From the NCBI RefSeq assembly GCF_002855515.1, contig NZ_PKRP01000007.1, forward strand, positions 248,001 through 312,000: DNA of 64,000 bases, given 5' to 3'. Position 1 is the stretch's first letter, and every line of letters begins with the position of its first letter. The position numbers and the translations under genes were made by a program. The stretch comes from Rhizobium sp. TH135 (GTDB taxonomy: Bacteria; Pseudomonadota; Alphaproteobacteria; Rhizobiales; Rhizobiaceae). Shown here one piece after another: positions 26,997-35,702 of the stretch. The notes below the pieces were generated by a model. The model did no database searches, was not told where the DNA came from, and worked only from the letters and a program-made list of their open reading frames with translations.

Positions 26997-28031
26997 ATGC
27001 CCAAAACCCTGAAACAGGTCAGCGAGACGAATACCATTGAGGCCGACGCGGCAGGCTATGCAACAACCCGTCGCACTTTATGCGCTGGCATCGTAGCGAG
27101 CCTTGCCCTCCCTTTTCTCAACACGCGGGCACGCGCTGCCCTTGACCACCTCGTCCTCTACGGCCCTCCTGCCGGACCGTCTATCACGCTTGCCTATGCA
27201 GTTGGCAAAGGCCTGCTGCGCGATGTCGCCGACAAGGTGGAATTCAGAGTCTGGCGCACGCCCGATGAAATGCGGGCGGGCCTGTCGTCCGGTACGATGC
27301 AAGCCTTGGTCATGCCGACAACGACAGCGGCAAATCTCCATACGCGCGGCCTTGGCCTGAAGCTGGCCAGCGTCATGACCAATGGCCTTCTCTATATCGT
27401 GTCACGCAACGATAGAATCGTGGCTTTCGCCGATCTCGAAGGTCAAAGTGTTACCGTACCTTTCCCCAATGACACGCCGGAACTCATCTTCGATGCGGCC
27501 CTTGCCCATCATCGGATGACGGGCAAGGTCAAGGTGGAGCGGGCTGGCACGCCGATCGAAGCCGTGCAGATGCTGCTCGCAGGGCGTATCGACACGGCGC
27601 TCCTACCCGAACCGGCAGTCTCTGCCGCCATCTTCAAGGCCAGTACCGATGGTATGGTTCTTCACCGCGCCATCGACATGCAGAAGGAATGGGGTACGGT
27701 CACCGCAAGTACGCCGGTCATGCCCCAGGCAGGTCTCGCCCTGACGCAAAGCTTCCTGGACGATCATCCGGAACAGACGACCGCGCTTCTTGCGGGACTT
27801 GCACGGGCAGCAGTCGAGGTGAACGCCGGTCCGGCAGCGGCTGCCAGCCAGGCCGCATCGGCACTTGAACTCCCATGGCCTGTGCTCGAGGCCTCAATCC
27901 CTCACTCGAACCTTGTCGCCATTGCCGCGCGTGATGCGCGCGGATCGATCGAGACATTGCTGAAAGCCGTGGCACAGAGGCATCCCAATATGGTGGGCGG
28001 TCGCATGCCTAACGCGTCACTCTATCTGTAA
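26997..28031 (+). CDS. ABC transporter substrate-binding protein (NitT/TauT-like), twin-arginine signal
   Basis: A 344-residue periplasmic binding protein of the NMT1/SsuA-like fold. The N-terminus carries a twin-arginine-type signal (TTRRTLCAGIVASLALPFL, cut near ARAAL). AYAVGKGLLRDVADKVEFRVWRTPDEM and ALLPEPAVSAAIF are typical of proteins that bind nitrate, taurine, sulfonates or thiamine precursors. GGAGGCGGG precedes the ATG. It is the first of five tightly spaced genes ending in two NnrS-family genes, and a TTG-N8-CAA box lies upstream. The ligand is unknown; the context points to nitrogen oxides, a metal or a haem-related compound. Confidence 0.82.
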   Translation: MPKTLKQVSETNTIEADAAGYATTRRTLCAGIVASLALPFLNTRARAALDHLVLYGPPAGPSITLAYAVGKGLLRDVADKVEFRVWRTPDEMRAGLSSGTMQALVMPTTTAANLHTRGLGLKLASVMTNGLLYIVSRNDRIVAFADLEGQSVTVPFPNDTPELIFDAALAHHRMTGKVKVERAGTPIEAVQMLLAGRIDTALLPEPAVSAAIFKASTDGMVLHRAIDMQKEWGTVTASTPVMPQAGLALTQSFLDDHPEQTTALLAGLARAAVEVNAGPAAAASQAASALELPWPVLEASIPHSNLVAIAARDARGSIETLLKAVAQRHPNMVGGRMPNASLYL

Positions 28032-28042
28032 GGTGGGATCAT

Positions 28043-28849
28043 ATGGGCCTGGCTTATCGTACGGGAAGGGTGGCGCGCTTTCTCTGGTCCGGCTGGGCGG
28101 GTCTCGGCGGCCTTGCTGTCTTTGCGGCCGTTTGGCAGCTTGGAGCCGAAGCCTATGGCAGCTTCGTGTTGCCTGCACCGGCAGAGACGATCCAGACCCT
28201 GTTCAAGCTGGCGGCAGATCCCGACAACCGTATGTTGGTGCTGTCAACGAGCCTGAGGGCGCTCGCCGGCTTTTCACTCGCCGCCATGTTTGGAACGATG
28301 GCAGGCGTGGTGGCCGGATATCATCCGGCGATCATGCGCCTTGCGCGTCCGCAGGTGACCTTGCTGATCGGCGTCCCGCCGATCGCATGGATCGTCCTTC
28401 TGATGATCTGGTTCGGCATGGGGGCAGGAACGGTTATTGCCACCGCAGCTATCGCCGCCTTGCCGCTTGTCTTTGTGGGGGCAGCCGAGGGCATCCAGAC
28501 ACGCGACCGGTCGTTGGAAGACATGGCTCGCATGGCCGGCCTGTCGCCGCTCATCCGTCTGTTCAGAATATCGCTGCGCCAAATGCTGCACTCCCTATTC
28601 CCTTCTCTGGTCATGGCCCTCGGCACGGCCTTCAAGGCAACCGTCATGGCCGAGCTTCTGGCCAATGCCGGCGGCATAGGAGGCGCGCTCGCCAATGCCC
28701 GATCCGCACTCGACCTGGAAGCAGCCCTTGCCTGGATCCTGCTGTCGGTCATCGCTCTTCTCACGGTCGAATATGGAATTGTCCAACCTTTGCGCGCTGA
28801 AGCCGAGGCATGGCGGGAAGCGGGCCAACCCTGGGGCGTGCGCCGATGA
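28043..28849 (+). CDS. ABC transporter permease (NitT/TauT-like)
   Basis: A 268-residue inner-membrane permease with six predicted helices. The cytoplasmic EAA-type loop is in EGIQTRDRSLEDMARMAGLSPLIRLFRISL. LVMALGTAFKATVMAELLAN follows as in SsuC/TauC. The start has GGTGGGATC upstream, 12 bases after the binding-protein gene. Its stop overlaps the ATPase start (ATGA). Confidence 0.88.
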   Translation: MGLAYRTGRVARFLWSGWAGLGGLAVFAAVWQLGAEAYGSFVLPAPAETIQTLFKLAADPDNRMLVLSTSLRALAGFSLAAMFGTMAGVVAGYHPAIMRLARPQVTLLIGVPPIAWIVLLMIWFGMGAGTVIATAAIAALPLVFVGAAEGIQTRDRSLEDMARMAGLSPLIRLFRISLRQMLHSLFPSLVMALGTAFKATVMAELLANAGGIGGALANARSALDLEAALAWILLSVIALLTVEYGIVQPLRAEAEAWREAGQPWGVRR

Positions 28850-29595
28850 GCCTTCTCCAGCTCAAGGCCGTGGGCCACGTCTTTCTCGGCCGCGCCGTCC
28901 TCGAACAGGTCAGCTTTCATGTCGTACAAGGGGAAATGGTCGCGCTGGTCGGACCATCCGGTTGCGGCAAGAGCACGCTTGCCCAGATCGCCGCCGGGCT
29001 GATTATCCCCCGCCACGGCGAAGTAGCGCGAGGTTATTCACGCTGCGCTTTCGTCTTTCAGGAACCGCGCCTCCTCCCATGGGCGACGGTCGAGGCCAAC
29101 GTGGCGCTCGGCCTATCTGGCCTCCCATTCGCGCGGTCAGAGCGAAGGGCGAGAATTGCAGCGGCCTGTCATCGGGTGGCCCTGGAGGAAAGCGATTGGC
29201 ACAAGTTTCCATCGCAGTTGTCGGGCGGCATGCGCCAGCGCACGGCGCTTGCCCGCGCGCTCGTCGGTGAACCCGATTTCCTCTATTTCGACGAGCCCTT
29301 CACTGCGCTCGACGCCGCCTTGCGACGACGAATGCAAGATCTCGTTGTCGCCACGGTCCTAGACAACGGCAAGGGCGGGCTCTTCATTACCCATGACATC
29401 CATGAAGCGCTGCGGATCTGCCACCGGATCGCGGTTCTGGATCGTCACGGCCAAGGAATACTTGACTGCGTCACGGTTCCCGAGAGGCCCGGAAACCGCA
29501 GCGAAAAGATGATCTACGAGACGGCGCGACGGCTCATCTCAGATCATCCGCTGTTTGCTGTCGTGGACGAACATGACGAGCGGAGGCTGGCATGA
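28846..29595 (+). CDS. ABC transporter ATP-binding protein
   Basis: A 249-residue nucleotide-binding subunit with Walker A GPSGCGKST, Q-loop FVFQEPRLLPW, signature LSGGMRQRTALARAL, Walker B FLYFDEPFTALD and H-loop FITHDIHEA. It belongs to the NrtD/SsuB/TauB group. It overlaps the permease upstream and the NnrS-family gene downstream by four bases each, so translation of all three is coupled. Confidence 0.92.
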   Translation: MSLLQLKAVGHVFLGRAVLEQVSFHVVQGEMVALVGPSGCGKSTLAQIAAGLIIPRHGEVARGYSRCAFVFQEPRLLPWATVEANVALGLSGLPFARSERRARIAAACHRVALEESDWHKFPSQLSGGMRQRTALARALVGEPDFLYFDEPFTALDAALRRRMQDLVVATVLDNGKGGLFITHDIHEALRICHRIAVLDRHGQGILDCVTVPERPGNRSEKMIYETARRLISDHPLFAVVDEHDERRLA

Positions 29596-30812
29596 GTGTG
29601 CTTCCAGTCATACGGATACTTTTCTCGGCCGATCTCGCCAGGGCCATGTCCGCCGAAGGTCTGAGGTTGATGTTTCCCCTTGCCGCCTTGCATGCGGCAC
29701 TGTGGCCGTTTCTCTGGGTGGTCGTTTGGTCTCTCGATCTGCCTTTTGCTTTCTCGTCCCTTAGCGGTCACTGGCACGCGCAGGAAATGCTGGTCGGCTC
29801 CTTTGGAGGCGCGCTTTTAGGCTTCCTCACCTCTGCACTGCCAGAATGGACGGACATGCGGCGGATCAGCGGTCGTCCACTCTTCCTGTTTGCGGGCCTC
29901 TGGGCCGGCGCACGAGTGCTCGGCTTGCTTGCAGTCGAGAACGGCTGGCTGATCGGCCTGATGTTCGATCAGGCCTGGATACTGTTCCTGCTCGCCTATG
30001 CGCTGCGCCTGTCCTGGAACAAGAAGAGCACAGATCTCCTGGGCTTCATCCTGTTTGTCGCCACCTTTGCTGCGGCTGCGGCCACGCTGCGGATCGCAAT
30101 GGCCTTTGAACTTTACGATCTGTCTGAAAGTGCAATCAGAATTCTTGGGCTCTCGCTTCTAGGCCTGCTGGGTCTCGCCCTTGCCCGCATCACCGTCCCA
30201 GTGACCAACCTGATCCTTGATCCGACGGAAAAGACCTCCCCTTACAGACCGCATCCGGGCCGGGTCCATCTCTCAGCGGGGTTGACCATGCTGGTGATCG
30301 TGGCAGAGGCAGCCACGCTCTCGGACGCCGTGCGCGGCTATCTGATGTTGGCTGCCGGTGCAGCCTTTCTCGATCGGGTCGCCGAGGGGTTTGTGGGGCC
30401 CGAAGGCTTTTCGTTCGAACTTGGCGGTCTTTGGCTGTCGAGTGCGCTGGCTGGCACCGGCCTTCTCATCTGCGGCCTTAGCCTCATTGGCCTGCCTCTG
30501 CCCTGGCTGGGTGGGCTGCATCTGGCGCTAATGGGGGGGCTGGGTCTCGGCGTCCTGCAGGTGTTGTCGATTGCAGGCCTGCTCCATACCGGTCAACCGC
30601 TGCGCTTTTCGAAGACAACCCGGATAGCGATCCAGCTTCTGGTCCTGTCGGTGCTTCTCCGGATCCTCCCGGAATTCGCGTCGTCCCTCTCCCTGCCCTT
30701 CGGCGCTTACGGTCTGACCTCTGCGCTGTTTTCGCTCTCATTTCTCCTTTGGGCCAAGGCCTATATTCCTCTGCTCTGGTCACCGGAAACGGTCGATCAG
30801 GAAAGGTGCTGA
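29592..30812 (+). CDS. NnrS-family membrane protein (copy 2), ABC-linked
   Basis: A 406-residue polytopic protein. NnrS-type blocks are LMFPLAALHAALWPFLWVV, GHWHAQEMLVGSFGGALLGFLTSALPEW and AGLLHTGQPLRF. It is more divergent than copy 1: the haem/copper-region block reads HWHAQEM instead of WHAHELLFGF, and PNWTG is PEWTD. It starts inside the ATPase stop and is followed by copy 3 after one base. Its link to a transporter suggests a dedicated role in moving or sensing the imported ligand; this is inference. Confidence 0.82.
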   Translation: MSVLPVIRILFSADLARAMSAEGLRLMFPLAALHAALWPFLWVVVWSLDLPFAFSSLSGHWHAQEMLVGSFGGALLGFLTSALPEWTDMRRISGRPLFLFAGLWAGARVLGLLAVENGWLIGLMFDQAWILFLLAYALRLSWNKKSTDLLGFILFVATFAAAAATLRIAMAFELYDLSESAIRILGLSLLGLLGLALARITVPVTNLILDPTEKTSPYRPHPGRVHLSAGLTMLVIVAEAATLSDAVRGYLMLAAGAAFLDRVAEGFVGPEGFSFELGGLWLSSALAGTGLLICGLSLIGLPLPWLGGLHLALMGGLGLGVLQVLSIAGLLHTGQPLRFSKTTRIAIQLLVLSVLLRILPEFASSLSLPFGAYGLTSALFSLSFLLWAKAYIPLLWSPETVDQERC

Positions 30813-30813
30813 C

Positions 30814-32004
30814 ATGACCAAATTTCCAGGCCCGTCCATCCCACAGCGTCTCCTGTCTGGAGGCTTCCGCCTGTTCTTTCCGGGCAGCGCGCTTTTGGCC
30901 GCCGTCTCCATCGCTATCTGGGTCCCGTGGTTCCTCGGCTTCATGCATGTTCCGACCCTCTTGCCCCCGGTTGCCTGGCACCAGCACGAGCTCCTCTTCG
31001 GCTTTGTCCCGGCCGTGGTAGCAGGGTTTCTTCTCACCGCCGTGCCGAACTGGACCGGCAGGCCCGGTTTGAAGGGCATACCGCTTCTGGCGTTGTTTCT
31101 TCTCTGGGTCGCCGGGCGGCTGACGATCAGTTTTTCAGAATGGACCGGCATGCTCGGCGCGACACTCGTTGCGCTGGCCTTCCTGCCAGTGCTCGCCATC
31201 TTCGTTCTGAAAGAACTTGTCGCTGCCTCGAACCAACGCAACTACAAGATCGTCGCCGTTCTCGCGCTCCTCAGCGCCGCTCAGATGCTTTTCCATCACG
31301 AGATCGAGCGCTACGGTCGCGTCGAAATGGCCGACCGTCTGGCGCTGTCTGCGATCCTCATCCTCATCTCTCTGGTTGCAGGGCGCATTATTCCGGCATT
31401 TACCGGCAACTGGCTGAAGGCGAACAATCCAGGGCGGCTGCCGCAGAATTTCGCCCCTTTCGATCTCGCCGTCATGATCCTTGGAAGCCTTTCAATGGCG
31501 ATGTGGATCGCTGTCGGCGGCGGTCTTGAAAGCCTCCGGTTTCCCACGGGACTGCTGATGCTTGTCGCCAGCCTTGCTCATCTCGTGCGACAGGCAAGAT
31601 GGTGCCCCGAGCGCACGCTCGGGGAGCCCCTCGTGACCATCCTGCATGTCGGCTATCTCTTCATTCCCTTAGGCTTTTTGCTGACCGGCCTGTCGATGCT
31701 GTTGGACCACTCCGGCTCCGCTTCGGCAGGCATCCACGCCTGGACGACAGGTGGGGTCGGGGTCGTGACACTGGCGGTGATGACCCGCGCCACGAGAGGC
31801 CATACGGGCCAGGCGTTGACGTCCCCGCACTCAACAACCTGGCTCATCTATGCACCAATCATCCTCTCGGCACTGCTGAGGATCCTGGTCGCAATTTGGC
31901 CGCAGCACACCATGCTGCTATTGCCGATCGCAGGCCTTGCCTGGATCGTGGCATTCCTGGGTTACGTGGTCTTCTACATGCCGTTGATAGCGCGAAGGGG
32001 ATAG
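30814..32004 (+). CDS. nnrS: NnrS-family membrane protein (copy 3), ABC-linked
   Basis: A 396-residue protein with about 12 hydrophobic segments and strong NnrS blocks: GGFRLFFPGSALLAAV, AWHQHELLFGFVPAVVAGFLLTAVPNWTG and RIIPAFTGNWLKAN. It is closer to copy 1 than copy 2 is, by eye. It lies one base after copy 2 and ends the operon, convergent with ubiX (20 bases apart). NnrS proteins protect cells from NO-related stress and bind haem and copper. Confidence 0.88.
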   Translation: MTKFPGPSIPQRLLSGGFRLFFPGSALLAAVSIAIWVPWFLGFMHVPTLLPPVAWHQHELLFGFVPAVVAGFLLTAVPNWTGRPGLKGIPLLALFLLWVAGRLTISFSEWTGMLGATLVALAFLPVLAIFVLKELVAASNQRNYKIVAVLALLSAAQMLFHHEIERYGRVEMADRLALSAILILISLVAGRIIPAFTGNWLKANNPGRLPQNFAPFDLAVMILGSLSMAMWIAVGGGLESLRFPTGLLMLVASLAHLVRQARWCPERTLGEPLVTILHVGYLFIPLGFLLTGLSMLLDHSGSASAGIHAWTTGGVGVVTLAVMTRATRGHTGQALTSPHSTTWLIYAPIILSALLRILVAIWPQHTMLLLPIAGLAWIVAFLGYVVFYMPLIARRG

Positions 32005-32023
32005 GAGGGAGCCATGAGCGCCC

Positions 32024-32593
32024 TCACCCTCTCCACTCCGGTATCAAGGGTGCGTCCGTCAACCCGAGCAGATCCACGGCACGAGCCGCAATATGAGCGA
32101 CGAGATCCTCCACGCTCGCTGGATTGCGGTAGAAAGAGGGGACTGGCGGCATCACCACGGCCCCCATCTCGGTCACCGCCACCATGTTGCGCAGGTGCCC
32201 GAGGTGAAGCGGCGTTTCGCGGGCAAGGAGAACCAGCCTGCGACGCTCCTTGAGCTGCACATCGGCGGCGCGAGTGAGAAGATTGTCTGTGATCCCGGTC
32301 GAGATCGCGGCAAGAGACCGCATCGAACAAGGGGCGACGATCATACCGGCCGTGCGGAACGATCCGCTGGCAATCGATGCACCGATATCGCTTTCCGAAT
32401 GGAAATGGGTGGCGAGCCCGATCAGCCGCCCCAGCGCCTCGTTGCCCGCCTCATGTGCGATTGTCCGGCGCGCTGCTGACGTGACGACTAGATGCAGTTC
32501 CACATCATCCATGGCCGCCAGGAGCCGGCCGACCTGAAGACCGATCGCCGCCCCCGAAGCACCCGATATGCCGAGAATGACACGCCTCATCAT
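32024..32593 (-). CDS. ubiX: UbiX, flavin prenyltransferase
   Basis: A 189-residue flavoprotein that attaches a dimethylallyl group to FMN, making the prenylated FMN cofactor of UbiD. The motifs are GISGASGAAIGLQ at the N-terminus, VVTSAARRTI, VAPCSMRSLAAISTG and the C-terminal PPVPSFYRNPASVEDLV. It overlaps the end of ubiD by four bases (ATG at 32593, or one codon later), so the enzyme and its cofactor-maker are co-translated. Confidence 0.95.
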   Translation of the reverse strand: MMRRVILGISGASGAAIGLQVGRLLAAMDDVELHLVVTSAARRTIAHEAGNEALGRLIGLATHFHSESDIGASIASGSFRTAGMIVAPCSMRSLAAISTGITDNLLTRAADVQLKERRRLVLLARETPLHLGHLRNMVAVTEMGAVVMPPVPSFYRNPASVEDLVAHIAARAVDLLGLTDAPLIPEWRG

Positions 32594-34113
32594 GGCTCAA
32601 CTTCGCTTGTCTTGAGGGATCCAAGTCCAAGTTCGCGCCAGATCGCATCGACGCGCGCCGAGACCTCCGGCGTCATTTGCAGCACGCGGCCCCATTCCCG
32701 ATCGGTTTCTGCGCCAAGCTTGTTGGTGGCATCGAGACCGAGCTTTCCACCTAGCCCAGGCTTGGGAGAGGCAAAATCGAGGTAGTCGATCGGTGTGTTA
32801 TCCACCACCACCAGATCGCGGGAGGCGTCGAACCGCGTGGAAAGCGCCCAGATGACATCGCTCCAGTTTCTGACGTCAACATCGGCATCGACCACGATGA
32901 TGAGCTTGGTGTAGCTGAACTGCGGCAGCATCGACCAAAGCCCGAGCATGATCCGGCGGGCTTGCCCCGGATAGCGCTTGTCGATCGAGACGACGATCGC
33001 CCGGTAGGAACAGGCTTCTGGAGGCAGATAGAGATCGACAATCTCTGGAAACTGGCGCTTCACGAGGGGAAGGAAGAGAGCATTCATTGCCTCTCCGAGC
33101 ACAGAAGGTTCATCTGCGGGGCGCCCCGTAAAGGTCGACAAATACACGGGATCTCGGCGCATCGTCATCGCGCTCAAGGTCATGACGGGAAACGGCTCTA
33201 CGGAATTATAGTAGCCCGTGTGATCGCCATAGGGACCCTCAAGTGCGGTGTCCGCGATCGAAACGGCCCCCTCCAGAACGATTTCTGCAGTGGCTGGAAT
33301 ATCAAGGGGCTGGGTGAGCGCCCGCACCACATGGGCGCGCTTTCCTCTGAGCACACCGGCGAACGAAAGCTCGCTCATTGTCTCGGGCAGCGGCATGACG
33401 GCGGAGAGGATTGTCTGCGGATCAGCGCCGATCACGACCGCAATGGGCATATCCTGCCCCACCGCCTGCCACTGCCGAAAGTGTTTTGCAGCACCACGAT
33501 GGGCAAGCCAGCGCGTGATCAATCTCTTGCGATCCAGCGCTTGCAGCCGGTAGACGCCGACATTGACATCCCTGGGGTCGGAGGGCGATGCGGTGACGAC
33601 AAGCCCCCAGGTGATGAGCGGTGCCGGTTCGCCCGGCCAGCACCACTGGATCGGCAGTCGGTTGAGATCAACGGCCTCGCCTTCGAACACGATATCCTGG
33701 CATTCGGCGTGAGAAACCCTGCGGCATCCCAGCGCCATGGCGGAGCGAAGCACAGGCAGTTTCTTCAGGGCATCCCGGAGCGACGCCGGCGGCCTCGGTT
33801 CGCGCAATTCGGCAAGAAGATCCGCGAGATCGCCGATCTTGCCGCTAGGAATGCCATAGCCAAGTTCGATCCGCTCGCGCGTGCCGAACAGATTGGCAAG
33901 CAGCGCTATCTCTGACACTGCACCATCCGACCGGACCGGGCGCTCAAAGAGCAAGGCCGGGCCTCCCTCTGCCAGGACGCGCCTGTGGATTTCGGTAATC
34001 TCATGAACAAGGCTCACCGGCTGCGCGACGCGGAGAAGTCGTCCCCGCTTTTCCAGTTCGGTCATGAAAGCTTGAAGACCGTCGTAGCGACGAGGCGGTG
34101 CGTTCTGTGTCAT
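32590..34113 (-). CDS. ubiD: UbiD, 4-hydroxy-3-polyprenylbenzoate decarboxylase
   Basis: A 507-residue UbiD-family decarboxylase that uses prenylated FMN to remove CO2 during ubiquinone synthesis. Blocks include EKRGRLLRVAQPVSLVHEIT at the N-terminus, PIQWCWPGEPAPLITWG, EGPYGDHTGYYNSVEPFPVM (carrying the catalytic E(x)D region) and VDADVDVRNWSDVIWALSTR. The start at 34113 gives the normal length; its ribosome-binding site is weak. It is divergent from ubiT, with two TTG-N8-CAA boxes between them. An aromatic-acid UbiD is possible but the context favours ubiquinone. Confidence 0.93.
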   Translation of the reverse strand: MTQNAPPRRYDGLQAFMTELEKRGRLLRVAQPVSLVHEITEIHRRVLAEGGPALLFERPVRSDGAVSEIALLANLFGTRERIELGYGIPSGKIGDLADLLAELREPRPPASLRDALKKLPVLRSAMALGCRRVSHAECQDIVFEGEAVDLNRLPIQWCWPGEPAPLITWGLVVTASPSDPRDVNVGVYRLQALDRKRLITRWLAHRGAAKHFRQWQAVGQDMPIAVVIGADPQTILSAVMPLPETMSELSFAGVLRGKRAHVVRALTQPLDIPATAEIVLEGAVSIADTALEGPYGDHTGYYNSVEPFPVMTLSAMTMRRDPVYLSTFTGRPADEPSVLGEAMNALFLPLVKRQFPEIVDLYLPPEACSYRAIVVSIDKRYPGQARRIMLGLWSMLPQFSYTKLIIVVDADVDVRNWSDVIWALSTRFDASRDLVVVDNTPIDYLDFASPKPGLGGKLGLDATNKLGAETDREWGRVLQMTPEVSARVDAIWRELGLGSLKTSEVEP

Positions 34114-34148
34114 GCGGACCGCTATGACCTGTGAATTCGGTTGCGTCT

Positions 34149-34162
34149 TTGCGCTGGAGCAA
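34149..34162. promoter_or_regulatory. NnrR-type box between ubiD and ubiT (first of two)
   Basis: TTGCGCTGGAGCAA has the TTG-N8-CAA core with nearly symmetric arms. It ends 59 bases before the chosen ubiT start, the usual spacing here, so it probably serves ubiT. Confidence 0.65.
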
Positions 34163-34189
34163 TCTGGATTGTCGGCCGTTCCCATAGGT

Positions 34190-34203
34190 TTGCGCCGGTT
34201 CAA
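34190..34203. promoter_or_regulatory. NnrR-type box between ubiD and ubiT (second of two)
   Basis: TTGCGCCGGTTCAA has the TTG-N8-CAA core and lies 76 bases before the ubiD start on the opposite strand. The two boxes are placed crosswise, each nearer the usual distance from the far gene. Confidence 0.6.
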
Positions 34204-34221
34204 ACCACTCAAATTGGCGCA

Positions 34222-34725
34222 ATGCAGATAACATCCATTCTGGCTCTCCCGCTGAAAGCCGTGCCGCTCATGCCTCTCGTGTCAATTGAGCTCGTGGCAA
34301 GTCGCCTCTTCAAGCTCTTACTCTCGGCTCATGGCGACATGTTCGAGCGCCTTGGCACATACAAGAGCAACCGCTTCTCATTTGCTCCGACTGATCTGCC
34401 ACTCAACTTCCTGATCGAGCCTCACCTCCTCCGTCTCAAGGTGGTGCGCAAAGGCGATACCTTCACAGCGGATGCGGGTGTCGAGGCCCCGCTGGTCATG
34501 CTGCTGGCACTCCTTGAGGGGCGTTGTGATGCTGATGCGCTATTCTTTTCCCGCGACCTGAAGGTGATCGGGGACATGGAGGCCATGCTTGCGATGAGAA
34601 ACGCACTCGATGACTGCGATATCGACCTTCCGCGTGATCTCGCGCGGATCGGAGGACCGGTCGCGCCCATCGTTCACAGGCTGGCCGAGGAAATCCGACG
34701 CCAGTCGCTTAAGGGGATCCAGTGA
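34222..34725 (+). CDS. ubiT: UbiT, SCP2-domain accessory factor for anaerobic ubiquinone synthesis
   Basis: A 167-residue protein with an SCP2 lipid-binding domain (NFLIEPHLLRLKVV, APLVMLLALLEGRCDADALFFSRDLKVIGD), similar to E. coli YhbT. UbiT is thought to bind ubiquinone intermediates while UbiU-UbiV add hydroxyl groups without oxygen. Its stop overlaps the ubiU start. The ATG at 34222 is tentative because the ribosome-binding site is weak; 34267 is another choice. Confidence 0.9.
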   Translation: MQITSILALPLKAVPLMPLVSIELVASRLFKLLLSAHGDMFERLGTYKSNRFSFAPTDLPLNFLIEPHLLRLKVVRKGDTFTADAGVEAPLVMLLALLEGRCDADALFFSRDLKVIGDMEAMLAMRNALDDCDIDLPRDLARIGGPVAPIVHRLAEEIRRQSLKGIQ

Positions 34726-35702
34726 TGGAACTGATCTGTCCGGCAGGAACGCCAGCCGCCTTTCGTGAAGCCGTCGATGCAGGCGCTGACGCGGTCTATT
34801 GCGGCTTCCGCGACGAGACCAATGCCCGCAATTTCCCCGGCCTCAATTTCAGCCGCGACGAGCTGCAGGACGCAATTGCCTATGCCCGCAAGAAAGGCTG
34901 CATGACATTCGTCGCACTCAACACCTTCATGCGGGCTGGCGACGAAGAGATCTGGTATGGAGCGGCGGCCGACGCGGTAAGGCTCGGCGCCGATGCGCTG
35001 ATCCTGGCCGATTTCGGCCTCATGGCCCATGTCAGGGAACACTATCCAGAGCAGCGCTTGCATGTTTCGGTCCAGGCGTCTGCTTCCAATCCCGAAGCGA
35101 TCAATTTTCTCGTCGAAGCCTTCGACGCAAAACGGGTCGTCTTGCCGAGAACGCTGACGATCGGCGACATTGCCCGCATTGGTCGCAAGGTCAAATGCGA
35201 GATCGAGGTCTTTGTTTTCGGGGGGCTTTGCGTCATGGCCGAGGGACGCTGCTCGCTCTCCTCCTACGCCACCGGCAAATCGCCCAACATGAACGGCGTC
35301 TGCTCCCCGGCGAGCCATGTGCGGTACCGACAGGACGGCTCCGACATGGTGTCGGAGCTCGGCACTTATACGATCAACCGGTTCAGCCATGGGGAGGCCG
35401 CCGGCTATCCCACACTGTGCAAGGGACGCTTCGACATCGGCGATGCGCGTGGCTACGCCTTCGAAGACCCCGTGTCCCTCGATGTCATGGGTGAAATCGA
35501 AGCCTTGAAGGATGCCGGCGTCTCTGCCTTGAAAATCGAAGGACGCCAGCGCGGCAAAGCCTACGTGGCCGAAGTCGTATCAACGCTGCGCCAGGTACTC
35601 GCAACCGCCCCCTCGGGGCGTGGCCCGTTGTTGGCCCGGCTGAGGGCGCTGAGCGAAGGGCAGAAGACCACGGTCGGCGCCTATGATAAGCGCTGGAGAT
35701 GA
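34722..35702 (+). CDS. ubiU: UbiU, U32-family hydroxylase component for anaerobic ubiquinone synthesis
   Basis: A 326-residue member of the peptidase U32 family. Four cysteines, Cys170, Cys177, Cys194 and Cys233 (in GGLC, EGRC, NGVC and TLCK), correspond to the 4Fe-4S ligands of E. coli UbiU, which are one residue earlier. UbiU and UbiV form a heterodimer that hydroxylates the quinone ring without oxygen, using prephenate as oxygen donor. It overlaps ubiT and ubiV by four bases. It is not expected to be a protease. Confidence 0.95.
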   Translation: MMELICPAGTPAAFREAVDAGADAVYCGFRDETNARNFPGLNFSRDELQDAIAYARKKGCMTFVALNTFMRAGDEEIWYGAAADAVRLGADALILADFGLMAHVREHYPEQRLHVSVQASASNPEAINFLVEAFDAKRVVLPRTLTIGDIARIGRKVKCEIEVFVFGGLCVMAEGRCSLSSYATGKSPNMNGVCSPASHVRYRQDGSDMVSELGTYTINRFSHGEAAGYPTLCKGRFDIGDARGYAFEDPVSLDVMGEIEALKDAGVSALKIEGRQRGKAYVAEVVSTLRQVLATAPSGRGPLLARLRALSEGQKTTVGAYDKRWR

